DNA of 64,000 bases from Arthrobacter sp. CJ23 (GCF_024741795.1 NZ_CP102950.1:868001-932000); one strand, 5' to 3'. Counted from the stretch's first letter, positions 21,890 through 34,157 are shown. Notes: generated by a model from the letters alone, not told the origin. Program-made: numbers and translations.

Positions 21890-23617
21890 CTAGTGCTCGA
21901 CGCCGACGATCGAGAGGTCGATTCCGCCGAAGAAGTAGCCCACCTGGGCATTGCGGACGTTGGAGCCCACCACGCTGTTGGTGTGGCTGCGGATGAGCGG
22001 AATGATCGGGTACGTCTTCAGGGCCGAACCGAAGGCCTCGGCCCACTTCTTGCCGAGTTCCTCCGAGGACCCGGTGGTGTTCCGCAGCTCAAACATGGCC
22101 TTGGAAACCTGGGGGTCGAAGTAGCGCGAGGTGTTGGAGAAGCCGTAGCTGGTGCCGTCGTTGTTCGGGCCCAGGATGGGGTCGGCAGAGGTGCGGACGG
22201 AGGCGGGGTCGGCGCCGCCGCACCAGCCCGAGCGTCCCATGTCCGGAAGCTGCTCGCTGGCCAGGACCGAGTAGTAGTTCGGGGCCGGGATCGGCACGAG
22301 CTCGACGTCGATGCCCAGCGCCTTGAGGTTCTGCTGCACCACGGTGCCGGTGTTCTTGTAGGCGTCGCGGTTGTTGGCGTAGCCGAACGTGAGGGTCTTG
22401 GGGTACGTCTTGCCCTCGAGGAGCTTCTTGGCTTCCTCCAGCTTTGGCTTGCCCGCGGGATCCAGCTCCAGCTCAGTGGACACGTAGCCGCGCATCTTGG
22501 AGTTCAGCGGGCTCTGGGTCAGCTCGCCGAAGCGGCGTCCGCCGTACTGGACCAGGATGGACTGCCGGTCCAGGGCCAGGGCGATGGCCTTGCGGACATC
22601 GGGGTCCGTGATCTTCTGCGTGTTCAGGCTCAGGACGTCGTTGCAGCCCAGCAGCCCGGAGGCCACTCGGTCCTTGACCTGGGCGTCGGCAAGCTTGGCC
22701 GAATCGGAGGTCTGCAGGGCGCCGTTGGAGTCGAGCGTGATGGCGTTCGGGTCCGAGTTGGCGAGCAGCTGCTGGCTGATGGTGGCCTGGGACGTGGACA
22801 GGGAGAAGCTGAACGTGTCCGGCAGGGCCGTGCGGTTGGGGTCCGTGGCGGCGTCCCAGTGCGGGTTGCGGACCAGCTTCAGGGACTTGCCGCGGTTGTA
22901 GGACTCCACCATGTAGGGCCCGGAGGAGACCGGGTGGTTGGTGTAGTCCAGCTTGGTGTCCTTGCCCTTGGGGACCGGGGCCGTGTTGGAACGCGACGCC
23001 AGGGCGGGGAACTCCGCGAACGGCTTCTTCAGGTGGAAGACCACCGTGCGCTCATCGGGCGTGTCGACAGCCTTGAGCACAGCGGAAGGGTCCTTGTACG
23101 GCCCCTTGTACCCGCCGGCGTCGAGCGCGGCATTCAGCTCCTGCGGGGCCTGGGTGTAGACGTCCTGGGCGAAGGTCCGCTCGATGCCGTACTTGATGTC
23201 CGCGGAGGTGATGGGGCTGCCGTCCTCGAACTTCACGCCTTCCTTGAGCGTGAAGGTCCAGCTGAGCCCGTCCTCGGAGACCTTGCCGGTGTCCGTGGCA
23301 AGGTCGGGAACAACAGTAGGCGGCTGGCCGGCGGTTTCCTTGGCCATGGTCAGCGTGCGGTAGTACAGCTGGCCGACGTTGGCCGTCTGGACGTAGTTGC
23401 TGTTTCCGGGGTCAAGGGTCTGGAAATCGGAGGACATCAGGACGTTGATGTTGCCGCCCTTGGCCGTGAAGCCGGACTTGACCACATTGGGTGCCAGCTC
23501 GGTGACGGACTCGGCGGGCTTGGCATTGCCCGCCGGGGCCTGCCCGGCCGCGCCGCAGCCGGTGGCCGCCATGGCGATCAGCACAGAAAGCGCCAGTGCT
23601 TTTGTGGGGGTTTTCAT
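21890..23617 (-). CDS. Dpp/Opp-type ABC importer binding lipoprotein
   Basis: 575 residues, the size usual for family 5 (peptide/nickel/opine) binding proteins. Signal peptide with lipobox (AMAATGC, Cys21). The family 5 signature appears as TLTMAKETAGQPPTVVPDLA followed by WTFTLKEGVKFEDGSPITSADIKYGIER. The ligand is not restricted to peptides in this family. The ATG at 23617 has GAGGAG 5 bases upstream. It is the second gene of the operon, which is unusual because the DppC-like permease comes first. Confidence 0.92.
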   Translation of the reverse strand: MKTPTKALALSVLIAMAATGCGAAGQAPAGNAKPAESVTELAPNVVKSGFTAKGGNINVLMSSDFQTLDPGNSNYVQTANVGQLYYRTLTMAKETAGQPPTVVPDLATDTGKVSEDGLSWTFTLKEGVKFEDGSPITSADIKYGIERTFAQDVYTQAPQELNAALDAGGYKGPYKDPSAVLKAVDTPDERTVVFHLKKPFAEFPALASRSNTAPVPKGKDTKLDYTNHPVSSGPYMVESYNRGKSLKLVRNPHWDAATDPNRTALPDTFSFSLSTSQATISQQLLANSDPNAITLDSNGALQTSDSAKLADAQVKDRVASGLLGCNDVLSLNTQKITDPDVRKAIALALDRQSILVQYGGRRFGELTQSPLNSKMRGYVSTELELDPAGKPKLEEAKKLLEGKTYPKTLTFGYANNRDAYKNTGTVVQQNLKALGIDVELVPIPAPNYYSVLASEQLPDMGRSGWCGGADPASVRTSADPILGPNNDGTSYGFSNTSRYFDPQVSKAMFELRNTTGSSEELGKKWAEAFGSALKTYPIIPLIRSHTNSVVGSNVRNAQVGYFFGGIDLSIVGVEH

Positions 23618-23665
23618 GTTGCTCCTCGTGAGGGGTTGGTGAACTGAGGGACGTGCGGTGGGGAT

Positions 23666-24727
23666 CTAGTGGCGTGAGGCCTTGGGGTCCAGGGCGTCCC
23701 GCACGGCGTCGCCGAGCAGGTTGAAGGCCAGGACGGTGACCACGAGCATGATGCCGGGCACGGCCAGGAACCAGGGATCGCTGAGGTACCAGTTGCCGGA
23801 CTGTGCGGCATTGAGCATCTGGCCCCACGACGGTGTGGGGTCCTTGACGCCGACGCCGAGGAATGACAGCGCGGCCTCGGCGGAGATGTTTGTGGGGATG
23901 AGCATGGTGGCGTACACCAGGACCACGCCCATGACGTTGGGGATGATCTGGCGGAACAGCACGCTCAGGTGCGAGGCTCCGAACGAGCGTGCTGCTTCAA
24001 CGAATTCGCGCTCGCGCAGGCTCAGGACCTGGCCGCGGACAATCCGGGCCAGGTAGGCCCAGCCGAAGAAGCCCAGGATGATCACGAGCGATGCCATCGG
24101 CAGGAAGCTTCCCTCGCCCAGCGGCGTGCCGCGGAGGCGGGACTGCAGGATCGGGGTGAGGGACAGCACCAGGAGCAGGTGCGGGAACGCGAGGAACAAG
24201 TCCATGATCCGGCTGATGATGGCGTCGGTCTTGCCGCCGAAGTAGCCGGCCGCCGCGCCCAGCACCGTGCCCAGGACCACGGAAACAAGGGTGGACAGCA
24301 GGGCAATGGTCAGCGAGATCTGGCCGCCGTGGGCAAGCCGGGCGAACAGGTCGCGGCCCAGGCCGGGTTCGACGCCGAGCCAGTGCTGGGCCGAAGGGTA
24401 CATGAAGCCCGGGAGGGGCAGCCCCGGCGTCTGGAAATCATCCAGGACGTCCGGGCTGGTGTTGGACGTGTAGGGGTCGTTGCCGGACAGGGCGCTGAGC
24501 CACGGGGCGAGGATGGCGAACAGCATGATGGCCACCACCACGAACAGGCTGAGCAGGGCGACCTTGCTCCGGCGGATCCGCAGCCACGCCGTGGCGAGCA
24601 GGGAACGCGCCTCGGCCGGGGCAGCGGATGCGGGCCTGGCGGGCATCTTTTCGGGTTCGTCCGGCGGCGGACTGCCGGTATTCGGCTCGGCGGACTTTAG
24701 CTGGGTCAACGGTTGTGCTCGATTCAT
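23666..24727 (-). CDS. Dpp/Opp-type ABC importer permease (DppC-like)
   Basis: 353 residues. A polar N-terminus of about 45 residues precedes the first helix (KVALLSLFVVVAIMLFAILAPWL). The extracellular segment has the family pattern QHWLGVEPGLGRDLFARLAHG, and the docking loop is EFVEAARSFGASHLSVLFRQIIPN. It is the first gene of the operon, 25 bases below the GGTATACC operator, with a weak ribosome site (GGAG 13 bases upstream of the ATG). Together with the DppB-like subunit it forms the membrane channel. Confidence 0.92.
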   Translation of the reverse strand: MNRAQPLTQLKSAEPNTGSPPPDEPEKMPARPASAAPAEARSLLATAWLRIRRSKVALLSLFVVVAIMLFAILAPWLSALSGNDPYTSNTSPDVLDDFQTPGLPLPGFMYPSAQHWLGVEPGLGRDLFARLAHGGQISLTIALLSTLVSVVLGTVLGAAAGYFGGKTDAIISRIMDLFLAFPHLLLVLSLTPILQSRLRGTPLGEGSFLPMASLVIILGFFGWAYLARIVRGQVLSLREREFVEAARSFGASHLSVLFRQIIPNVMGVVLVYATMLIPTNISAEAALSFLGVGVKDPTPSWGQMLNAAQSGNWYLSDPWFLAVPGIMLVVTVLAFNLLGDAVRDALDPKASRH

Positions 24728-24752
24728 GATCCAAGGAGATGGCTCCGGAACG

Positions 24753-24766
24753 TTTTGTATACCAAA
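24753..24766. promoter_or_regulatory. GGTATACC-type operator of the dpp-type operon
   Basis: TTTTGTATACCAAA, one mismatch from TTTGGTATACCAAA. It begins two bases downstream of the -10 box of the left-going promoter, exactly the geometry seen at 16091. Confidence 0.75.
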
Positions 24767-24768
24767 AA

Positions 24769-24797
24769 AGACTAGAGCACGTTTGGTGCGATGTAAA
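24769..24797 (-). promoter_or_regulatory. Promoter of the dpp-type operon
   Basis: On the minus strand, TTTACA (24797-24792), 17 bases, TAGTCT (24774-24769). Matches the transporter promoter at 16060-16088 in both boxes except one base. Confidence 0.7.
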
Positions 24798-24814
24798 TCA
24801 CAAATATTGTATTA

Positions 24815-24828
24815 TTTGGAATACCAGA
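24815..24828. promoter_or_regulatory. Second operator copy, near the regulator gene promoter
   Basis: TTTGGAATACCAGA, two mismatches from TTTGGTATACCAAA. It abuts a TATTAT box (24810-24815) on the plus strand that could serve the regulator gene, which suggests autoregulation. Confidence 0.6.
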
Positions 24829-24966
24829 CGCGAATCAGCGTAAGCGTCCCGCGACGCCCTGTTCCTGGACTCCGATGAGCCCTTTCCGCCCGTGTATGCT
24901 CGGGTGGAACGCTGACCGGCGGCGTCCACGGGACGCCGCCGGCCTTAGCCTGAATGGAGTGGAACA

Positions 24967-25650
24967 GTGGCAGAATCGATGCCGGAGCCAGCGAAGGCCC
25001 GTGACGACGAGGCCCGGGCCGAGCACGTCTACCAGTTGGTGCTCGAAGGGATCGTGACCGGCACCTTCCAACGGGGCGGACGCCTGCGCGAACGTGAGCT
25101 GTCCGAGATGTACGACGTCTCCAGGATCCCGGTCCGCGAAGCCATCCAGCGCCTCGAGCAGGACGGCTTCGTGGAGACGTTCCCGCGCAGGGGAGCGGTG
25201 GTCCGCCAGCTCACGCTCACGGACGTCAATGAGCTTTTCGACGTCCGGCTCTGCCTCGAGGCCTTTGCCGCCAGAATGGCTGCCGCCCGCGTCGCAGAAG
25301 GCCACTCCGGCGGGCGCCTGCAGGAGTTGCTGGACGAGTCCCGGACCGCCATCGACGAAAACCGTCCGGACGACGTGGTCCGCTTGAGCGCCGAACTCCA
25401 CGCAGAGATCGTCCGCATGTCCGGCAACCGGCTGCTCATCGAATCCGTGAAGCCGCTCTTTGGCCGCATGCGCTGGATCTTCGGCCTTGCCCACAACCGC
25501 AGCAACGAGCTCCAGCGCGACGAACACACCGCCCTCTGCGACGCGATCCTCAAGGGCAGGCCGGAGCTGGCCTATTCGCTGGCCTACTCACACATCGAGC
25601 TGGGCCGCGAGCCCGTGCTCGCCGGCCTCGCGGAAACGCTGGAACCTTGA
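24967..25650 (+). CDS. GntR-family regulator, FCD subgroup
   Basis: 227 residues. The winged helix is at about 20-85 (GGRLRERELSEMYDVSRIPVREAIQRLEQDGFV), the GntR signature. The C-terminal all-helical FCD domain carries the metal/ligand residues in the LSAELHAEIVRMSGN block and in ALCDAILKGRPELA. FCD domains sense small carboxylates or related metabolites. The GTG at 24967 has GGAG 7 bases upstream. It is divergent from the dpp-type operon and the likely reader of the TTTGGTATACCAAA sites at 16091, 24753 and 24815. Confidence 0.9.
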   Translation: MAESMPEPAKARDDEARAEHVYQLVLEGIVTGTFQRGGRLRERELSEMYDVSRIPVREAIQRLEQDGFVETFPRRGAVVRQLTLTDVNELFDVRLCLEAFAARMAAARVAEGHSGGRLQELLDESRTAIDENRPDDVVRLSAELHAEIVRMSGNRLLIESVKPLFGRMRWIFGLAHNRSNELQRDEHTALCDAILKGRPELAYSLAYSHIELGREPVLAGLAETLEP

Positions 25651-25654
25651 AACG

Positions 25655-25690
25655 CCCGACGGCGGCACTCGCGTGAGTGCCGCCGTCGGG
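25655..25690. terminator. Bidirectional hairpin terminator
   Basis: A perfect 16-bp stem (CCCGACGGCGGCACTC with its complement) with a GCGT loop, between the convergent GntR and DUF4032 genes. Confidence 0.75.
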
Positions 25691-25706
25691 AATCGGTCAG
25701 CGAACG

Positions 25707-27122
25707 TCAGTCGTCCGCGTCGGGGTAGTCGTCCACCTCGTCGTAGCGGGAGGATTCCTCCACCTCGATTTCGAGGATCTTGAGGAGTTCCGTGTCCGGG
25801 TTCAGCATGATGGCGGCCTCGTCACGGCGGTGCTGCAGCACGGTGTCGAGGTAGGACTGCACGGCCTCCGCCAGCGGGATGTGCCGGTCCTGCTTCTGGC
25901 TCATGTACCAGCGGTGCTCCAGGACTTCGTGCACCACCTCGGCCGGTTCCAGCTTTCCGGCCAGGTGCCGCGGGATGGACCGGACAATCGGTTCGAAGAT
26001 CTGGCTGACCCAGGCGTGGGCGCTGATCTCCTCGTCAAGGTCCGGGTTGTTGTCGGCACGGAACGAGTCCATGTCGTTGAGCAGGCGGCGGGCCTGGTTT
26101 TCCTGGGCGTCCAGGCCGGTGAGCCGGAGGAGGCGCCGCTGGTGGTGTCCCGCATCCACCACCTTGGGCTGCAGCTGGATGGTGGAGCCGTCCGCCGTGG
26201 TCTTGATGGCGTATTCCTCGACGTCGAAGCCCAGTTCGTTGAGCCGCCGGATGCGGGCGCCCACCCGCCAGCGCTCGCCGAACTCGAAGGACTCCTTCTC
26301 CGTCAGTTCCGTCCACAGCCGCCGGTAGCTGCCCATGATGAGCTCGCTGGTGGCAACCGGGTCCACCTTTTCCTCGATCAGCCCGCCCTCGAGCAGGTCC
26401 ATGAGCTCCCCGGCGATGTTGACCCGGGCGATCTCCAGATCGTATTCGCGCTGGCCCGTGGAGAGGTCCGGGTAAAGCTCGCCGGTCTCGGCATCCACCA
26501 GGTACGCGGCGAACGCACCGGCATCGCGGCGGAACAGCGTGTTGGACAGGGACACGTCTCCCCAGTAGAAGCCGATCAGGTGCAGCCGGACCAGGAGCAG
26601 CGCCTGGGCGTCGATCAGGCGGGTCAGGGTGTCCTTGCGCAGCATCTGGGAGAACAGGGCACGGTAGGGCATGGAGAACTTCAGGTGCCGGGTGACCAGC
26701 ACCGGGTTGAGCGGGCTGCCGTCCGGCGTGGTGCGGCCCGTGATGACAGCCACGGGCTCCACGCACGGCACATCCAGCCGGGCCAGCTTGCGCAGCATGT
26801 GGTACTCATGCCGGGCCACGTGCTCCGAGGTCTCCTTGATGGCGATCACCGAGCCGCCCAGATGGGCGAAGCGCACGATGTGCCGGGAGATGCCGCGGGG
26901 GAGCGCCGCCAGGTTCTCGGCCGGCCAGTCCTCCAGGGCGATGTGCCACGGGAGGAACAGCAGTTCCGGGTCCGTGGCCGCGGCCGTGATGTTCAGGGAA
27001 CCCATGACGGACGCATCGGGCGCATCGTCCTTGGCGCTCGCGGCCTCGGTGCGGGGAAGCTTGCCGATCTGCCCGTAGTCGGTTGGTTCGTCATGCCACT
27101 GGGCACCGTTTTGCTCGCTCAT
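25707..27122 (-). CDS. DUF4032 protein with kinase-like fold
   Basis: 471 residues. The first half resembles lipopolysaccharide-kinase/InaA-type small kinases: IAIKET (Lys), a helix with Glu (ARHEYHMLRKLARLDVPCVEP), and GFYWGDVSLSNTLFRRDAG at about 180, which looks like a catalytic loop with Asp and Asn. YLVDAETGE follows where the metal-binding loop would be. The second half (DUF4032 proper) is helical and specific to actinobacteria. No substrate is established. The C-terminus is very acidic (YDEVDDYPDADD). It lies 3 bases downstream of the hexosaminidase gene, on the same strand, so they are probably co-transcribed. Confidence 0.85.
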   Translation of the reverse strand: MSEQNGAQWHDEPTDYGQIGKLPRTEAASAKDDAPDASVMGSLNITAAATDPELLFLPWHIALEDWPAENLAALPRGISRHIVRFAHLGGSVIAIKETSEHVARHEYHMLRKLARLDVPCVEPVAVITGRTTPDGSPLNPVLVTRHLKFSMPYRALFSQMLRKDTLTRLIDAQALLLVRLHLIGFYWGDVSLSNTLFRRDAGAFAAYLVDAETGELYPDLSTGQREYDLEIARVNIAGELMDLLEGGLIEEKVDPVATSELIMGSYRRLWTELTEKESFEFGERWRVGARIRRLNELGFDVEEYAIKTTADGSTIQLQPKVVDAGHHQRRLLRLTGLDAQENQARRLLNDMDSFRADNNPDLDEEISAHAWVSQIFEPIVRSIPRHLAGKLEPAEVVHEVLEHRWYMSQKQDRHIPLAEAVQSYLDTVLQHRRDEAAIMLNPDTELLKILEIEVEESSRYDEVDDYPDADD

Positions 27123-27125
27123 GGC

Positions 27126-28703
27126 TCAATTCTTCCGTACTTGGGGGTCGGCGGGCACGGCCTCCGCCGAAAAGGCGGGTGCGGGCTGGGCGGACCAGTC
27201 GACGTCGGGCGCCGCCTGGAAGGTGACACCCTGCCGGGCGAGGCGCTCGCCGAAGGTTCCCAGCCGGCGTCGGAAGTCCTGGAGCTCGCGGTCTTCCTGG
27301 CGTGACCAGCCCACTTCGGCGAGGGAAATGGCCCGCGGGTACGTCAGCCAGGCGGCCTGGTGGTTGCCGCGCACGGTCTCGGTCCACAAGGGGCCTTCGA
27401 CGCCGAGCAGCTGCTCGTCGACGATGCCGCCTTGGGCGGGGTCCCAGGCGTAGTACTCGGCCCAGGTGAACGGGCCGCCCTCCACCCATTCGAGGCCGAT
27501 GGGGCTGGCGGAATCGTACTTCTGGTCCAGATACGTGTTCGCCGCCGGGGACATCAGGATCCGGGCGCCGTTCTCCGTGGCCTGGCGCATCGCGGGGGCG
27601 AGCTCGCCGTGCCAGTACTGGACCACCGCGCCGCGCGGGAGCTCGACGTCGGCGTATTCGTTCCAGCCGGCCACGGTCTTGCCCAGCCCGGCGGCAATGG
27701 CGGCAAACTCGCGCACCATCGCAACGTAGTTGTCGTGGCCGGTCACGAGGGCCTCGTCGCCGCCGATGTGCAGGTAGGGGCCCGGGGTGATGGCGGCGAG
27801 CTGGCCCAGGACTTCTCGGACGAACTCGTAGGTGATGGGGTTGGCGGCATCCAGGGTGGAGTAGCCCACGTCGCCGCTGGTGTTCATGGGCTTGGGCTTG
27901 CCGTCCGGGTTCAGCTGCGGGAGAGCGGCGAGGGCGGCGTTGACGTGCCCGGGGAGGTCGATCTCCGGGACGATGAGCACGTTCCTGGCGGCCGCGTGGT
28001 CCACGATCTCCCGGAAGTCCTGCTGCGTGTAGAAACCTGTGCGGCCCGGGGTGAGCCCGACTCCGGGGTGGTCCACCGCGCCCTGCCCGCCGATGCCCGT
28101 GAGCCGGCTGTAGTCCAGCCCGGACGGGTTCTCCGCCGGGTTGTGGATCTCGATGCGCCACGCCTGGTCATCCGTGAGGTGCAGGTGCAGGGCGTTGAGC
28201 TTGAACTGGCTCATGGTGTCGACCTGCTGCTTGACCTCCGCCACGGTGAAGAAGCTGCGCGCGACGTCCAGCATCAGGCCGCGGTAGGGGAGGCGCGGCG
28301 CGTCGGAGATCTCGACGGCGGGAAGCGTCCAGGCGGGCGCGCTCGCGTCGGCGCTCTCAACGGCCGCCGGGAACAGCTGCCGGAGGGTCTGGACGGCGTT
28401 GAACAGGCCGGCGGGGTCCGTCGCCGTGAGGCGGACCGATTCAGCGGTGACGGACAAGGCGTAGGCCTCGGGACCGCCGTCGGGCGCTTCCGCAAGTTCC
28501 AGGGCGATGTCACCGGGCACAGGCTCGGCGACGAGCGGCAGGGCACGGCCCGTGGCCCGGCGCAGCAATGCGGCGAGCTGGCCCGCAACGGCCTGGGCAG
28601 CCCCGGAGGCCGCGATGCGGGCAGAGGCGTGGAGCGTGAACGCCGCGCCGTCGGTGGTGGCAACATGCTGCGGCCGGGGGATCAGGTCTTCCGTCGAATT
28701 CAT
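27126..28703 (-). CDS. GH20 beta-N-acetylhexosaminidase
   Basis: 525 residues. An N-terminal GH20b domain (1-130) precedes the catalytic barrel, which starts at LPYRGLMLDVARSFF (about 139). The catalytic Asp316-Glu317 pair lies in LHIGGDEALV, and HLTDDQAWRIEI and VPEIDLPGH are barrel motifs. It removes terminal N-acetylglucosamine or N-acetylgalactosamine. No signal peptide is visible, so it probably acts on imported chitobiose-like or cell-wall-derived sugars. It lies downstream of the ATPase gene, beyond a hairpin. Confidence 0.92.
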   Translation of the reverse strand: MNSTEDLIPRPQHVATTDGAAFTLHASARIAASGAAQAVAGQLAALLRRATGRALPLVAEPVPGDIALELAEAPDGGPEAYALSVTAESVRLTATDPAGLFNAVQTLRQLFPAAVESADASAPAWTLPAVEISDAPRLPYRGLMLDVARSFFTVAEVKQQVDTMSQFKLNALHLHLTDDQAWRIEIHNPAENPSGLDYSRLTGIGGQGAVDHPGVGLTPGRTGFYTQQDFREIVDHAAARNVLIVPEIDLPGHVNAALAALPQLNPDGKPKPMNTSGDVGYSTLDAANPITYEFVREVLGQLAAITPGPYLHIGGDEALVTGHDNYVAMVREFAAIAAGLGKTVAGWNEYADVELPRGAVVQYWHGELAPAMRQATENGARILMSPAANTYLDQKYDSASPIGLEWVEGGPFTWAEYYAWDPAQGGIVDEQLLGVEGPLWTETVRGNHQAAWLTYPRAISLAEVGWSRQEDRELQDFRRRLGTFGERLARQGVTFQAAPDVDWSAQPAPAFSAEAVPADPQVRKN

Positions 28704-28736
28704 GCCGTACTTTCTGCGAGAAAGGTTAACGCGAGA

Positions 28737-28764
28737 GCGGCCCGACCTGGAGGGGTCGGGCCGC
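28737..28764 (-). terminator. Hairpin between the ATPase and hexosaminidase genes
   Basis: GCGGCCCGACC and GGTCGGGCCGC form a perfect 11-bp stem with a 6-base loop 93 bases after the ATPase stop. There is no T run, so termination may be partial. Confidence 0.55.
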
Positions 28765-28856
28765 GTCGTTAGTGCGGTGCGGCTTGGCCGGTGGCTGGGC
28801 CCACGCCGGCAGGGTTCCCTGGCCGAAACGGAGCGAGGCTAGGGGGCCGGTGGGGA

Positions 28857-29939
<1,083 letters not shown>

Positions 29940-30132
29940 AGTTATCAATCCCTTCACCGGCAGGTACGTGCCGGACGATCCGTAGTGAATGGTTCTTTGT
30001 ATTCAGTTGACTCCCCGGCCGAGGCCGGGGAGCATCGCGTGACGCCGCACGGTTTCTGTGCGCCACATCACACAGAGAGTATGTCAGACTTTTTGCATAG
30101 TCACGCAAATGTTACGGATCTCACATTTTTGC

Positions 30133-30925
30133 TCACTTGCTGGCGGTAACACGGCGACGCTCGCGCAGCAGCGCCTCGAGCAGTTCGGCCACATGGACCG
30201 GGGCTTCCACGCGGAACTCCCCTTGGGTGAAGTCCAGCCCCACCTTCACACCGACGTCCCCACGCAGCAGCCGGCCCAGGGCGTCCTCGTCCGTGACGTC
30301 GTCGCCGGCAAACAGCACCGCCGTGGCCCCGGTGGCCTGCCGCAGGAACTCCACGGCCTCGCCCTTGGACGCATGGACCACGGACGTTTCCAGGACCCGC
30401 TTGCCGGTCTTGAGGTACACGCCGGGGCGGTCCCGCAGGACCCGTGCGGCGGCCTCGACGGCGTCCTCCGCGACGTCGTCGTCCGCCAGCCGCGTGTGCA
30501 GCACTACGCCGGCGGGCTTGTCCTCGAGCCACGTACCGGGGGCTTCCTCCACGATCTCGGCAAGCACGCCGCGCACCTCCTCCAGCAGCTGCCGCTGGGC
30601 ACTGTCCAGCTCCAGGCCGAGGGAGCCCTCGCCCAGCCAGACCTCGGCGCCGTGGCTGCCGACCAGCAGCGTCGCGGCAGGGGGCGAAGCGACCTCCCGC
30701 AGACTGGCCAGTGCGCGGCCGGAGATCAGCGCCGTCGTCGTGCGCGGCAGTTCCGCGATGCTGCCCAGCGCGGCCGCCGAACGCGGCAGCGGGCGTGCGT
30801 CGTCGGCGTGGTCCACGATCGGGGAGAGGGTGCCGTCGAAGTCCAGGGCCACCAGCAGGTGTTCGGTCCCGGCGATGCGGCGGACGGCGTCCAGCAGTTC
30901 CGGTGACAGGCTCAGGGGGGTCTGC

Positions 30926-30936
<11 letters not shown>
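30133..30936 (-). CDS. otsB: Trehalose-6-phosphate phosphatase
   Basis: 267 residues of the HAD superfamily. Motif I LDFDGTLSP carries the nucleophile Asp32 and Asp34, motif II is ALISGR, Lys in LETSVVHASKGEAVEFL is motif III, and motif IV is FAGDDVTDEDAL. It removes phosphate from trehalose 6-phosphate, the second step of the OtsAB route to the stress protectant trehalose. Its start overlaps the end of otsA by 11 bases, so translation is coupled. Confidence 0.95.
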
Positions 30937-32428
<1,492 letters not shown>

Positions 32429-32604
32429 TACTGCTCCCTGGGGTTGCTGTGACTCATATCCCACCCTACCGGCGGGAATCATCGGCGCCACTTGCTCGTT
32501 TCTCAGGCGGGATGGCAGGGCCCGCAGCCGGGCCACAGAACGCTCCCGTAAACTGGCCCCGTTGCCATAGCCACTATTACGACGTCGAATGACCCGAGGA
32601 ACTG

Positions 32605-33483
32605 ATGAGCCCCGCTAACGAACCACGCCTGTCCAAGGCCGAACGCACCGCCCAGGCCCGTGAACGGGCCCGCGAGATCCGCGAAGCGCAGCTGAAAAAG
32701 GACAAGCGCAACAAACTGCTCATCGCCTGGGGCATTGTGGTGGCCGTGGTGGCCATCATCGCCGTAGTGGCACTGGTGGTCACCACCAGCCTGCAGCAGA
32801 GCGCACCGGTTGCGGATGAAGGCCCGACGCCGGCCAACGGCAATGTGCACGGCGGCGTGACGCTGCTGGCCAACACCGAAGTGGTGAAGACCCAGTCGAC
32901 CACGGTGAAGCTCGCCGACGTTCCTTCCGCTCCCGCGACGAAGCCGGCCACGGTCACGGCGCCCGGCGCCGAGGCCGAGGCGGGCAAGCCCGTCAAGGTG
33001 GTGGCCTACATCGACTTCATCTGCCCCGTCTGCAAGCGCTTTGAAACCACCTACGGCGAGACCCTGACCACGCTGCGCAACGAGGGCAAGATCTCCGTGG
33101 AATACCGTCCCCTCGGCTTCCTGGACAACCAGTCCAGCACCAACTACTCCTCCCGTGCGGCCAACGCGGCCGCCTGCGTGGTGAACACCTCTCCGGAGAA
33201 GTACGCCGACTTCTTCAACCTGCTCTTCGAACGCCAGCCCGCCGAAGGCAGTGCCGGCATCTCGGACAACGACCTCAAGAAGCTGGCCACCGATGCAGGC
33301 TCGGCCAGCATCGACTCCTGCATCGACACCAAGCAGTTCCGCCCCTACGTGAAGTACTCGACCCAGGAAGCCGCGGCAATCGGCATCACGGGCACGCCCA
33401 CCGTCTTCATCGACGGCAAGCAGTGGGCCGGTACCACCGACCTGGCCGCGGATATCCAGACGGCCATCGACGCCAAGGGATAG
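32605..33483 (+). CDS. Membrane-anchored DsbA-family thiol protein
   Basis: 292 residues. A highly charged cytoplasmic start (1-37) leads to one membrane helix (about 38-60) and an extracellular thioredoxin-fold domain. The redox motif is Cys140-Pro-Val-Cys143 in YIDFICPVCKRFE; the cis-Pro loop appears as GITGTPTVFIDGKQW. It probably oxidises or isomerises disulfides of exported proteins; a role as BdbD-like oxidase is likely but the CPVC dipeptide also occurs in other DsbA-like proteins. A ribosome site (GAGGAAC) precedes the ATG. Confidence 0.9.
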   Translation: MSPANEPRLSKAERTAQARERAREIREAQLKKDKRNKLLIAWGIVVAVVAIIAVVALVVTTSLQQSAPVADEGPTPANGNVHGGVTLLANTEVVKTQSTTVKLADVPSAPATKPATVTAPGAEAEAGKPVKVVAYIDFICPVCKRFETTYGETLTTLRNEGKISVEYRPLGFLDNQSSTNYSSRAANAAACVVNTSPEKYADFFNLLFERQPAEGSAGISDNDLKKLATDAGSASIDSCIDTKQFRPYVKYSTQEAAAIGITGTPTVFIDGKQWAGTTDLAADIQTAIDAKG

Positions 33484-33513
33484 CTTCCGCGGGTCTTTCC
33501 CGGTTCCGCTCGT

Positions 33514-33563
33514 GGGTTCGGGCCGTACACGCTGCTTCGACGCAGCGAGTGCGGCCCGAACCC
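33514..33563 (+). terminator. Hairpin terminator after the DsbA-like gene
   Basis: GGGTTCGGGCCG at 33514 pairs with CGGCCCGAACCC ending at 33563; inner bases (GCTGC/GCAGC) extend the stem. GTTTG follows. Confidence 0.7.
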
Positions 33564-33718
33564 GTTTGTCGGGCGTCCGCGGGGCCAGTGCGGGGCCGAA
33601 GTGCGCCGTCCCCGGCAGGCCGAATTTCCGTGCCGGGGACGGTCTGGGCTACCCTTATCTAGCGCTCGCGCGCACTGTTCCGGTCCGCCGGAACGCCAGC
33701 TCCGGTATGCCGGGGCGT

Positions 33719-33795
33719 GCCTCCTTAGCTCAGTTGGCCAGAGCACCGCTCTTGTAAAGCGGGGGTCGTCGGTTCGAATCCGACAGGGGGCTCCA
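33719..33795 (+). tRNA. tRNA-Thr (anticodon TGT)
   Basis: A full cloverleaf. The acceptor GCCTCCT pairs with AGGGGGC with one T-G pair; the D arm is AGCTCAGTTGGCCAGAGC; the anticodon arm CCGCTCTTGTAAAGCGG has TGT at about 33752-33754; the T arm is GTCGGTTCGAATCCGAC. CCA is encoded. A strong terminator follows at once. Downstream sequence is lower in GC and contains decayed ORFs. Confidence 0.97.
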
Positions 33796-33798
33796 CAC

Positions 33799-33842
33799 AA
33801 GGCCCTGAGCTGCGGTTTTAGTCTCGCAGCGCAGGGCCTTTT
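33799..33842 (+). terminator. tRNA-Thr terminator
   Basis: AAGGCCCTGAGCTGCG (33799-33814) pairs with CGCAGCGCAGGGCCTT (33825-33840) with one mismatch; TT follows. The stretch 33843-34157 that comes next is over 300 bases long and holds no gene that I can support. Confidence 0.75.
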
Positions 33843-34157
33843 GCACTTGCGGCTTGCCGCCGCCAGCGGGCGGAGGCCCTTTGCAGTTCCGCGGTTACTG
33901 TCGGATTGCTGGTTGTCTCGCCCTGGTTAGTGAACGTGTGCGAGTCCCTGACCTTCAGCGCTCCGGACGTCCCCTTCTGTATCCTGAGCCGAGTACGTGT
34001 GGAGTGCGGCTTCACGGTCGTGACGGCGGCCCAGGACTGCGGTGGCGATTGCGTTGGCGCGGACGTTGGTGGCCGTGCGGCCCATGTCTGGCCCGGGCGA
34101 CCTCAATGGCGGATTGTTCGACTTCAACGAACTCTGCGCATGACCAAGGGACGTAAG